DNA of 64,000 bases from Pseudomonas fluorescens (GTDB lineage Bacteria > Pseudomonadota > Gammaproteobacteria > Pseudomonadales > Pseudomonadaceae), in assembly GCF_000802965.1 (NCBI RefSeq), contig NZ_JSAK01000014.1, forward strand, positions 84,958-148,957. The letters run 5' to 3'. The position numbers and the translations under genes are program-made. Below the pieces are notes generated by a model, which saw only the letters and a list, made by a program, of their open reading frames with translations, made no database searches and was not told where the DNA came from. Below, piece after piece: positions 45,944 through 54,656 of this stretch. The stretch's first letter is position 1. Every line of letters begins with the position of its first letter.

Positions 45944-46534
45944 TTACACCTTCAGGCCAAACACCTCGGCCAAATGTTGCTCATAACGCGCCACATCACC
46001 TTCGATGTTCGGGCGTTTCATCACGTCCACGCAAAGGAACGTCGGCAAACCGGTCATGCCGAGGAACTCGTTGGCCTTGTGAAACGGGAAATACACGGCG
46101 TCCACGCCCTTGCCTTCGAAGAAATCTGTCGGATCGTCGAACGCCTGCTGCGGCGCATTCCAGGTCAACGACAGCATGTATTGCTTGCCCTGTACCAGAC
46201 CGCCACTGCCGTACTTCTGCGAGGCGTCGGAACGGGTGCGGCCATCGCTGGCGTAGAGGCTGCCGTGACCTTCGGTGAAGACTTCGTCGATGTACTTCTT
46301 CACGGTCCATGGCGCGCCCATCCACCAGCCGGGCATCTGGTAAATGATCACGTCAGCCCAGAGGAACTTGGCGACTTCTTCAGCGACGTCGTATCCCTCG
46401 TCGATGAACGTGGCTTTGACATCGATACCGCCGCGATCCAGCACGCTCAGCGCGGCTTCATGCAGCGTGGTGTTGTAGCGGCCATCAGAGTGGGCGAATT
46501 TTTTGCCGCCATTGAGTAACAGAACTTTTTTCAT
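45944..46534 (-). CDS. mdaB: NAD(P)H:quinone oxidoreductase MdaB
   Basis: MdaB is a flavodoxin-fold FAD enzyme that reduces quinones by two electrons, avoiding semiquinone radicals. The 196-residue protein closely follows E. coli MdaB: MKKVLLLNGGKKFAHSDG, FLWADVIIYQMPGWWMGAPW, KKYIDEVFTEGHGSLYASDG, KYGSGGLVQGKQYMLSLTWN and FHKANEFLGM. It is divergent from a YgiN-like quinol monooxygenase; in E. coli mdaB and ygiN are neighbours and propose a quinone redox cycle. A 15-bp palindrome lies in the shared promoter region. Confidence 0.93.
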   Translation of the reverse strand: MKKVLLLNGGKKFAHSDGRYNTTLHEAALSVLDRGGIDVKATFIDEGYDVAEEVAKFLWADVIIYQMPGWWMGAPWTVKKYIDEVFTEGHGSLYASDGRTRSDASQKYGSGGLVQGKQYMLSLTWNAPQQAFDDPTDFFEGKGVDAVYFPFHKANEFLGMTGLPTFLCVDVMKRPNIEGDVARYEQHLAEVFGLKV

Positions 46535-46638
46535 GGGAGGTCTCGGGAAGGGTCAGGAATTGGATGGCGGCAGAGTAACGATCCGCCTCGCGCGGAGTAA
46601 GCGCCCATTTCACAAATCTCATTTGACCCACACGCACG

Positions 46639-46653
46639 AATCAACCGTTGATT
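46639..46653. promoter_or_regulatory. 15-bp palindrome in the mdaB / monooxygenase divergent promoter
   Basis: AATCAAC-C-GTTGATT is a perfect palindrome with 7-base arms, 46 bp before the monooxygenase ATG and 105 bp before mdaB. Its place suggests a shared operator, possibly of a LysR or TetR-like quinone sensor. No regulator is proven. Confidence 0.5.
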
Positions 46654-46698
46654 GTTGCCTTAAACTGGCGCCGATTCTGACTTGAGGAGAGTTTTCTG

Positions 46699-47013
46699 AT
46701 GAGTGAACTGCAAGGCTTCATCCTGCACGCCAAGACCCGCCCGGAAAAATCCGACGCCTTTGAAGCATTTTTCAGCGGCTATGTAGAAGCCAGTCGCGCC
46801 GAACCCGGCTGCATCGAATACCACATGCTGCGCGACAAGCAGGACCCGACGCTGTTTATCTTCTACGAGATCTGGCAGTCCCAGGAACACCTCGACGTGC
46901 ACTCGAACCTGCCACACATGAAGCAATTCCTCGAACAACGTGATGAATACCTGGAACGGGATTTCGAAATCCGCGCCATTAAAATGATCAGCCCGTCGTC
47001 CGCTAGCCGTTGA
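46699..47013 (+). CDS. Antibiotic biosynthesis monooxygenase (YgiN-like quinol monooxygenase)
   Basis: This 104-residue protein is a single ABM ferredoxin-like domain. It contains FILHAKTRPEKSDAFEAFFSGY, EPGCIEYHMLRDKQDPTLFIFYEIW, and NLPHMKQFLEQRDEY, following the YgiN family that oxidises menadiol to menadione without cofactor. The GAGGAG ribosome site is 12 bases before the ATG. It is divergent from mdaB, the reductase half of the proposed quinone cycle. The last codons overlap the convergent TauE/SafE gene by 11 bp. Confidence 0.88.
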   Translation: MSELQGFILHAKTRPEKSDAFEAFFSGYVEASRAEPGCIEYHMLRDKQDPTLFIFYEIWQSQEHLDVHSNLPHMKQFLEQRDEYLERDFEIRAIKMISPSSASR

Positions 47014-47767
47014 TCAACAAATGACCGCCGAGTAAGCCGAGGCCAATAAAGAACACGCGCTTGAACAACACGGCGCTGATCCGTTGCCTCAGCCATTGCC
47101 CGAACAGCATGCCCAACACGGCCGGAATCAGCGCCAGCAACGATGCACTCAACTCACCACCACCGAGGGCGCCGCGCCATAACAGCCCGGCGGCCAAGGC
47201 GAGCGTCGACACGGTGAACGACAGGCCCATCGCCTGAACCAGCTCATCCTTGCTCAAGCCCAGCGCCTGCATATACGGCACTGCCGGAATCACGAACACG
47301 CCGGTGGCCGAGGTAATAACGCCTGTCAGCACGCCGCACAGCGGGCCTAGCCAGCGCTCACTACTTGCGCCTACACGCAAGGTCGGCAGGAACAAACCGC
47401 TCATCGCATAGAGCAACAACGCCGCCCCCAAACCGCGCACCACCCAGTGCCCTCCTGCCATGCCGATCCACAGCGTGCCCGCGCCGGTGCCAATGAAAAT
47501 CGCCAGCAGCATCGGCCAAAGCCGTTTGATCAACCCACGCAGATGTCCGCCGAAGGCCAGTTGCCAGATGTTGGTCAGGGTCGCAGGAATGATCAACAGT
47601 GCGGCAGCCTGTGACGGTGCCATAGCCAGACCGAGCAAGCCCATGGCAATGGTCGGCAGGCCAAGACCGATGACACCTTTGATCATGCCGGCCAGCAGGA
47701 AGGTGGTGATAACCAGCAATGACAGGGTCAAGCCGAGATTTTGGTAGAACGAGGCGAATGTATTCAT
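47003..47767 (-). CDS. Sulfite exporter TauE/SafE family (TSUP) permease
   Basis: This 254-residue membrane protein has about eight helices in two repeats, typical of the TSUP family. Hallmarks are LAGMIKGVIGLGLPTIAMGLL near residues 25-45 and the second-repeat GVLTGVITSATGVFVIPAVPYMQALGL. TSUP members export sulfite, sulfoacetate or related organic sulfonates, but sequence does not give the substrate. A LysR gene lies divergently upstream and may control it. The end overlaps the monooxygenase gene by 11 bp. Confidence 0.88.
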   Translation of the reverse strand: MNTFASFYQNLGLTLSLLVITTFLLAGMIKGVIGLGLPTIAMGLLGLAMAPSQAAALLIIPATLTNIWQLAFGGHLRGLIKRLWPMLLAIFIGTGAGTLWIGMAGGHWVVRGLGAALLLYAMSGLFLPTLRVGASSERWLGPLCGVLTGVITSATGVFVIPAVPYMQALGLSKDELVQAMGLSFTVSTLALAAGLLWRGALGGGELSASLLALIPAVLGMLFGQWLRQRISAVLFKRVFFIGLGLLGGHLLING

Positions 47768-47869
47768 GGGGCTATGGTGAGCCCGGATTGGCCGGTTGAA
47801 AATCTGCCATATACTGAGGGTGCCTATTCCCAAGCAAGAGGCTGATGATTGAGTAAAGGCGACCGGCCT

Positions 47870-47955
47870 CATCGCGAGCAGGCTCGCTCCTACATTTGAT
47901 CGCATGCACCATGGGAGAACTCGGTCCACTGTGGGAGCTAGCCTGCTAGCGATGG
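47870..47955. repeat. REP inverted pair (GTGGGAGCTAGCCTGCTAGCG family)
   Basis: CATCGCGAGCAGGCTCGCTC... and GTGGGAGCTAGCCTGCTAGCG are partly diverged complements around about 36 bp. The element lies inside the divergent promoter gap between the TauE and LysR genes. This is unusual because the other pairs mostly lie at gene ends. Confidence 0.8.
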
Positions 47956-47992
47956 CGCCCTCCCAGACACCACACTTTCAGAGCCTGCCGCC

Positions 47993-48895
47993 ATGCACTT
48001 CGACCTCACCGACCTACGCCTTTACCTGAACATCCTCGACACCGGCAACATCACCGCCGGCGCCGCTCGCAGCCACCTGTCGCTGGCCGCGGCAAGCGCA
48101 CGAATCCGCGCGATGGAAACTTCCCTCGGCACTGAATTCCTGGAGCGCGGCCGGCGCGGCGTAACACCGACGCCTGCCGGCAAAGCCCTGGCGCAACACG
48201 CCCGCGTCCTGCTGCAACAGGCCGAACACATGCAGCAAGACCTGGCCGAATATGCCAAAGGCGTCAAAGGCCAAGTGCGCTTGCTGTGCAACACCACCGC
48301 CATCACCGAATACCTGCCCGAGTTGCTCGCCGACTTTCTGCGCGACCACCCCAACCTCGACATCGACCTGCAAGAACGCCCCAGCGCGCGCATTACCCAC
48401 GCCTTGCGAGAGGGTGCCGCCGACCTAGGCATCGTCTCCGACGCAGTGGACACCCACTCGCTGGAAACCCTGCCCTTTCGCGACGATCCGCTGGTGCTGA
48501 TCATGCCGCCCGGGCATCCCTTGGCCGACGTCGAATCACCGAGTTTCAGCGATACATTGCGTCACGATTACGTGGGCCTGGCCGCCAACAGCGCTTTGGC
48601 GGTGTATCTCGAAGAACAGGCGCTGCACGCAGGTATCCGCATGCAAATCCGTATCCGCGCCGAAGGCTTCGACGCGGTGATGCGCATGGTTGCTCACGGC
48701 GCCGGGCTGGCAATCGTGCCGCTGGCGGCGATCCAGCGCCGGCCCGATGATCGACCGTTCAAAAGCTTCACCCTGAAGGAAGACTGGGCACAACGAAAAC
48801 TATTGCTATGCGGCCGCTCATTCGACCACCTGCCCGGGTATGCCAGGGCATTGTTCGAGGCCTTGCGTACCTCAAACCAGACCGAAAATCCTTGA
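47993..48895 (+). CDS. LysR family transcriptional regulator
   Basis: This 300-residue protein starts MHFDLTDLRLYLNILDTGNI with the helix-turn-helix AGAARSHLSLAAASARIRAM and the wing RGRRGVTPTPAG. The effector domain follows (VRLLCNTTAITEYLPELLADF; SDAVDTHSLETLPF). It is divergent from the TauE/SafE permease, the usual layout for a regulator and its target. The gap is partly filled by a REP pair. Effector unknown. No strong ribosome site precedes the ATG. Confidence 0.9.
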   Translation: MHFDLTDLRLYLNILDTGNITAGAARSHLSLAAASARIRAMETSLGTEFLERGRRGVTPTPAGKALAQHARVLLQQAEHMQQDLAEYAKGVKGQVRLLCNTTAITEYLPELLADFLRDHPNLDIDLQERPSARITHALREGAADLGIVSDAVDTHSLETLPFRDDPLVLIMPPGHPLADVESPSFSDTLRHDYVGLAANSALAVYLEEQALHAGIRMQIRIRAEGFDAVMRMVAHGAGLAIVPLAAIQRRPDDRPFKSFTLKEDWAQRKLLLCGRSFDHLPGYARALFEALRTSNQTENP

Positions 48896-49000
48896 AATGC
48901 AACAATCCACCCTATGCTCAGCTGTATTGCGAAAGGCTTACCGAGAGTAAAATCGCGCCTTTCAAACCTGGCCTGACCAAAACAAGCAGAAGGGAAACAG

Positions 49001-50404
49001 ATGGCGGACGAAATCTTGCAACAGGGAACACTCAAGCGGGGGTTGAAAAATCGTCATATTCAACTGATCGCATTGGGTGGAGCCATTGGCACCGGGCTGT
49101 TCCTGGGCTCCGCCGGGGTGCTCAAATCCGCCGGTCCGTCGATGATCCTCGGCTATGCGATCGCCGGGTTTATCGCCTTTCTGATCATGCGCCAGTTGGG
49201 CGAGATGATTGTCGAGGAACCGGTGGCCGGCTCGTTCAGCCATTTTGCCCACAATTACTGGGGCAGCTTCGCCGGTTTCCTGTCCGGCTGGAACTACTGG
49301 GTACTGTATGTGCTGGTGGGCATGGCCGAGCTGACGGCGGTCGGCAAATACATACAGTTCTGGTGGCCGGAAGTGCCGACCTGGGTCAGCGCAGCGGTGT
49401 TCTTTGTGCTGGTCAACCTGATCAACACGCTGAACGTGAAAATCTTCGGTGAGATGGAGTTCTGGTTCGCGATCATCAAGGTCGTGGCCATCGTCGGCAT
49501 GATTGCCCTGGGCTGCTACATGTTGTTCAGCGGTACTGGCGGCCCGCAAGCGTCGGTGAGCAACCTGTGGGACCACGGCGGTTTCTTCCCCAACGGCTAC
49601 AGCGGTTTGCTGATGGCGATGGCGTTTATCATGTTTTCCTTCGGCGGCCTGGAGCTGGTCGGCATCACCGCCGCGGAAGCCAGCGAGCCGAGAAAGGTCA
49701 TTCCCAAGGCGATCAACCAAGTGGTTTACCGCGTGCTGATCTTCTACGTCGGCGCACTCACCGTGCTGCTGTCGTTGTATCCGTGGGATCAACTGCTGCA
49801 AACACTGGGCGCTTCCGGCGATGCCTACAGCGGCAGCCCGTTTGTGCAGATCTTCGCCTTGATCGGCAGCGACACCGCCGCGCAAATCCTCAACTTCGTG
49901 GTGCTCACTGCGGCGCTGTCGGTCTACAACAGCGGCGTGTACTGCAACAGCCGCATGCTCTTCGGCCTGGCCGAACAGGGCGATGCACCGAAGTCGCTGA
50001 TGAAGCTGAACAAGCAGGGCGTTCCGATTCGCGCGCTGGGCGTGTCCGCGCTGATCACGATGCTGGCCGTGCTGGTCAACTACGTTGCGCCGCATGAAGC
50101 GCTTGAGCTGTTGTTCGCCCTGGTGGTCGCTTCGCTGATGATCAACTGGGCGCTGATCAGCCTGACGCACTTGAAGTTTCGCAAGGCCATGGCTCAGCGC
50201 GGCGTCGTACCAGGCTTCAAGGCGTTCTGGTCGCCGTACACCAATTACCTGTGCCTGCTGTTCATGGCCGTGATCATCTGCGTTATCTGGATGATCCCGC
50301 CGGTACGCGCTTCGGTATATGCCATGCCGGTATGGGTGTTGTTCATCTACGGCTGCTACCGGTTACGCATGGCCAGGCACCGGAACCTGCCAGTGGCCGA
50401 ATAA
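49001..50404 (+). CDS. Amino acid permease (AAT/AroP-like)
   Basis: This 467-residue APC-superfamily transporter starts MADEILQQGTLKRGLKNRHIQ. The family signature IALGGAIGTGLFLGSA is in the first helix, with LGEMIVEEPVAGSFSHFA and about 12 membrane segments. The pattern fits the amino acid transporter (AAT) family of AroP, PheP, ProY and GABA permeases. The specific substrate is not decided. AGAAGGGA precedes the ATG by seven bases. It stands alone and ends in a strong terminator. Confidence 0.9.
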   Translation: MADEILQQGTLKRGLKNRHIQLIALGGAIGTGLFLGSAGVLKSAGPSMILGYAIAGFIAFLIMRQLGEMIVEEPVAGSFSHFAHNYWGSFAGFLSGWNYWVLYVLVGMAELTAVGKYIQFWWPEVPTWVSAAVFFVLVNLINTLNVKIFGEMEFWFAIIKVVAIVGMIALGCYMLFSGTGGPQASVSNLWDHGGFFPNGYSGLLMAMAFIMFSFGGLELVGITAAEASEPRKVIPKAINQVVYRVLIFYVGALTVLLSLYPWDQLLQTLGASGDAYSGSPFVQIFALIGSDTAAQILNFVVLTAALSVYNSGVYCNSRMLFGLAEQGDAPKSLMKLNKQGVPIRALGVSALITMLAVLVNYVAPHEALELLFALVVASLMINWALISLTHLKFRKAMAQRGVVPGFKAFWSPYTNYLCLLFMAVIICVIWMIPPVRASVYAMPVWVLFIYGCYRLRMARHRNLPVAE

Positions 50405-50412
50405 CCCTGCAA

Positions 50413-50455
50413 TAAAAAACGCCCCGGCACTCGATGAATGCCGGGGCGTTTTTAT
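50413..50455 (+). terminator. Terminator after the amino acid permease
   Basis: AAAAACGCCCCGGCA and TGCCGGGGCGTTTTT form a 15-bp stem with a 9-base loop, beginning 11 bp after the stop codon and ending in a T-run. A-runs on the other side make it bidirectional. Confidence 0.93.
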
Positions 50456-50574
50456 TGGGTGTACCAGATGACCGCGCGTTTCTGGACAGCTCAATGTCGA
50501 CTACAGACAACTGGCCGGTGGATGGGCGCTATAGGGTTCGACTTCGTTTCTTGAACCCACTGCCCGGAGTCATC

Positions 50575-50919
50575 ATGACCGCACCGATCACCGTACTTCG
50601 CGACACCCACCCGCTGCCCGAACTCGACGCCTGCAAATGGGAAAAACTCGAAGGCGACCCGCACACCGTCAACCTCAACGCCTACACCAGCGAAGATGGC
50701 AGCAAGATCATGGGCACCTGGATCTGCACGCCGGGCAAGTGGTACGTCGAATACGTGAAGTGGGAGTACTGCGATTTCCGCGAGGGTTACTGCATCATCA
50801 CCCCTGAGGGCAAAGAACCGATCCACCTGCGGGCCGGTGACATTTTCGTGATTGAACCGGGGATGAAAGGTACGTGGGAAGTGGTAGAAACCGTGCGCAA
50901 ATATTTCGTGTTTGCCTGA
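50575..50919 (+). CDS. Cupin domain-containing protein
   Basis: This 114-residue protein is a small single-domain cupin (EutQ/DUF861-like). It carries GTWICTPGKWYVEYVKWEYC and EGYCIITPEGKEPIHLRAGD. The usual metal ligands are thin: the first motif has no HxH, only Glu and Tyr at comparable places, so metal binding is uncertain. The ATG at 50575 has GGAG six bases upstream. A strong hairpin follows its end. It is between the permease and the valine-degradation genes; function unknown. Confidence 0.85.
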   Translation: MTAPITVLRDTHPLPELDACKWEKLEGDPHTVNLNAYTSEDGSKIMGTWICTPGKWYVEYVKWEYCDFREGYCIITPEGKEPIHLRAGDIFVIEPGMKGTWEVVETVRKYFVFA

Positions 50920-50926
50920 TACAAAA

Positions 50927-50959
50927 AACCGGGAAATCACCCGATGTGATTTCCCGGTT
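50927..50959. terminator. Terminator after the cupin gene
   Basis: AACCGGGAAATCAC and GTGATTTCCCGGTT form a perfect 14-bp stem with a CCGAT loop, 7 bp past the stop. The plus-strand T-run is short (TT) and the A-run precedes it, so termination may be better on the minus strand. Confidence 0.75.
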
Positions 50960-50989
50960 AAAGATTATTTCAAGCGCAATACAAATCCC

Positions 50990-51120
50990 GTGGCGAGGGA
51001 GCTTGCTCCCGCTCGGCTGCGCAGCAGTCGTAAAGCTGGCAACCGCGATCTACCTGAAACACCGCACTGACCGGATTTGGGTCCGCTTCGCGAACCAGCG
51101 GGAGCAAGCTCCCTCGCCAC
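50990..51120. repeat. REP inverted pair (GGCGAGGGAGCTTGCTCCCGC family)
   Basis: GTGGCGAGGGAGCTTGCTCC at the left and its complement at 51097-51120 flank about 80 bp. Same family as 45773. It lies after mmsB, ending 13 bp before its stop on the opposite side. Confidence 0.87.
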
Positions 51121-51133
51121 AAAAGCTCGTTCC

Positions 51134-52021
51134 CTATTGCGGTTTGCGATAGCTATTGATGATCGCCGAGAAGTCGTTCCCGCCTTCCCCACGCAAACTC
51201 ATCGCCTGATACAACTGCTGGGCCACCGCCCCGAGCACCACCGGTTGGTGCGCCTGACGCGCTGCTTCCGTGGCCAGCCCCAGATCCTTGAGCATCAATT
51301 CGGCACCAAAACCGCCTGTATAACCACGCGACGCCGGCGCCGTTTCGACAATGCCCGGCCACGGGTTGTACATCTCCGAACTCCAGCAACGCCCGGTGGA
51401 GCTGTTGATGATGCCCCCCAGCACTTTGGTGTCGATACCCAGCGCATCGCCCAGGGCCATGGCTTCACTGACGCCTACCATGGAAATCCCCAGCAGCAGG
51501 TTGTTGCAGATCTTGGCAATTTGCCCGGTACCGACCTCACCGCAATGGACGATGTTGCGGCCCATCTGCGCCAGCACCGGTTGCAGGGTGGTGAACAGTT
51601 CCGGGGTGGCGCCGACCATGAAGGTCAACGTCCCGGCGGCTGCACCTCCCGTGCCGCCGGAGACCGGCGCATCAGCCATCGCCACACCCTGCTTCGCAGC
51701 AGCGGTAGCGACATCACGCGCGGTCTGCGGATCGATCGTGCTGCAATCCACGGCCGGTACGCCTTTACCGATGCCGGCGAGCACGCCGTCCTCACCCAGC
51801 CAAACGCTGCGCACGTGCACAGCCGCCGGCAGCATGGTGATCACCAGCTCCGCACCGTCCGCCGCCTCGCGGGCCGAAGCGCTGATGCTGCCGCCCAGTT
51901 GCTCCAGCTCCGCCAGCACGGTTTTATTCAGATCGACCAGGCGCAGCGCGTGACCGGCCTTGATCAGGTTGCGCGCCATCGGCGCGCCCATGTTGCCGAG
52001 ACCGATAAAAGCAATTTTCAT
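51134..52021 (-). CDS. mmsB: 3-hydroxyisobutyrate dehydrogenase
   Basis: MmsB oxidises 3-hydroxyisobutyrate to methylmalonate semialdehyde with NAD in valine catabolism. The 295-residue protein starts MKIAFIGLGNMGAPMARNL with the Rossmann GLGNMG. It has the family motif DAPVSGGTGGAAAGTLTFMVG near 118-138, with the catalytic Lys in GQIAKICNNLL near residue 171. Its start is 10 bp after the mmsA stop, so the two are one operon. Close relatives act on tartronate semialdehyde, but the mmsA neighbour supports this call. Confidence 0.93.
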   Translation of the reverse strand: MKIAFIGLGNMGAPMARNLIKAGHALRLVDLNKTVLAELEQLGGSISASAREAADGAELVITMLPAAVHVRSVWLGEDGVLAGIGKGVPAVDCSTIDPQTARDVATAAAKQGVAMADAPVSGGTGGAAAGTLTFMVGATPELFTTLQPVLAQMGRNIVHCGEVGTGQIAKICNNLLLGISMVGVSEAMALGDALGIDTKVLGGIINSSTGRCWSSEMYNPWPGIVETAPASRGYTGGFGAELMLKDLGLATEAARQAHQPVVLGAVAQQLYQAMSLRGEGGNDFSAIINSYRKPQ

Positions 52022-52031
52022 GTCCGGCTCC

Positions 52032-53558
<1,527 letters not shown>

Positions 53559-53593
53559 GTGGGTCTCCGGATGTTTGTTTTTATTTCAGGAGC

Positions 53594-53614
53594 CAAGGCG
53601 AGAAAGTCGCCTTG
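53594..53614 (-). other. Hairpin in the mmsA leader
   Basis: CAAGGCGA and TCGCCTTG are perfect complements with a GAAAG loop, 36 bp before the mmsA start on the minus strand. It might influence mmsA translation or be part of the LysR control region. Confidence 0.4.
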
Positions 53615-53708
53615 AGATGAGGCGTGTGTCGCGAATTGGTTGTCGGACTGTTTTTGGAGTATAGATGTGCAAACTTCTAATAAGAACGCACATAAAAGCC
53701 GGTCCATC

Positions 53709-54656
53709 ATGCAAAAAAACATCACGTCTTTAGGCTCTTTGAACTGGGACGACCTCAAGTTTTTCCTTGAAGTCGCCCGGACCCGCAAGGCCAGCACCGC
53801 CGCCAAACGCCTGGCGGTCGACTACACCACCGTGTCGCGGCGTATCAGTTCGCTGGAAGCTTCATTGGGGACTTTATTGTTCGAGAAATCCCGGACCAGC
53901 GGTTTCGTCCTGACCGCTGAAGGCCAACGATTGCTGGGTTACGCCGAGTCGATTGAAAGCACGCTGCACATGGCCTGCGAGCAGGTTTCCGGTTCCGGCG
54001 TAGCGTTGTCCGGCCATGTGCGAATGGGCTGCACCGAAGGGTTCGGCAGCTTCTTCATCACACCGCAGTTGAGCCATTTCGTCGACGCCTACCCGGCGAT
54101 CTCGGTGGACATCCTGCCGCTGCCGCACTTCATTAGCTTGTCCAAGCGCGAAGCAGACATCGTCATCGCCCTGGAGCGCCCCGAACACGGACCCTACGTG
54201 TGCTGCAAACTGACCGACTACCGCCTGCAGCTGTACGCAACCCAGCAATACCTCGACAAACAGCCGGCCATCCGCCGCCCGGCAGACTTGGGCAAGCATT
54301 CCTTCATCAGTTATGTCGACGATCTGGCGTTCAGCTCGGAGCTGCTGTACCTGGCGAACGTGCTGCCCGGCGCCAGTGCCAATCTGCGCAGCACCAGCGT
54401 GATCGCGCAATTTGTGGCCGCACAGCAAGGGCGCTCGCTGGCGATCCTGCCATGCTTCCTTGCCGCGCAGGATCCACGTTTGCTGCCGGTGTTGCCGCAA
54501 GAGATCAACATCACTCGCCAGTTCTGGATGTACTGCCGCGAGGACCTGAGGAAGCTCAAGCGGATCACCCTGTTGTGGGATTACATCCGCGCGGTGACTG
54601 AGCAGAATCAGCGCCTGTTGATGGGTGAAAGTCGAGAAATGCTGTTCGCCGATTAA
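53709..54656 (+). CDS. LysR family transcriptional regulator, likely of mmsAB
   Basis: This 315-residue regulator starts MQKNITSLGSLNWDDLKFFL with the helix-turn-helix ASTAAKRLAVDYTTVSRRISSLEASLG. The effector domain (VRMGCTEGFGSFFITPQL) follows. It is divergent from mmsA, so it is the obvious candidate regulator. In P. aeruginosa the mmsAB operon is controlled by an AraC-type MmsR, so this is a different arrangement. TGTGC and GCACA half-sites flank 17 bases just before the gene. The end overlaps recD by 4 bp tail to tail. Confidence 0.88.
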   Translation: MQKNITSLGSLNWDDLKFFLEVARTRKASTAAKRLAVDYTTVSRRISSLEASLGTLLFEKSRTSGFVLTAEGQRLLGYAESIESTLHMACEQVSGSGVALSGHVRMGCTEGFGSFFITPQLSHFVDAYPAISVDILPLPHFISLSKREADIVIALERPEHGPYVCCKLTDYRLQLYATQQYLDKQPAIRRPADLGKHSFISYVDDLAFSSELLYLANVLPGASANLRSTSVIAQFVAAQQGRSLAILPCFLAAQDPRLLPVLPQEINITRQFWMYCREDLRKLKRITLLWDYIRAVTEQNQRLLMGESREMLFAD

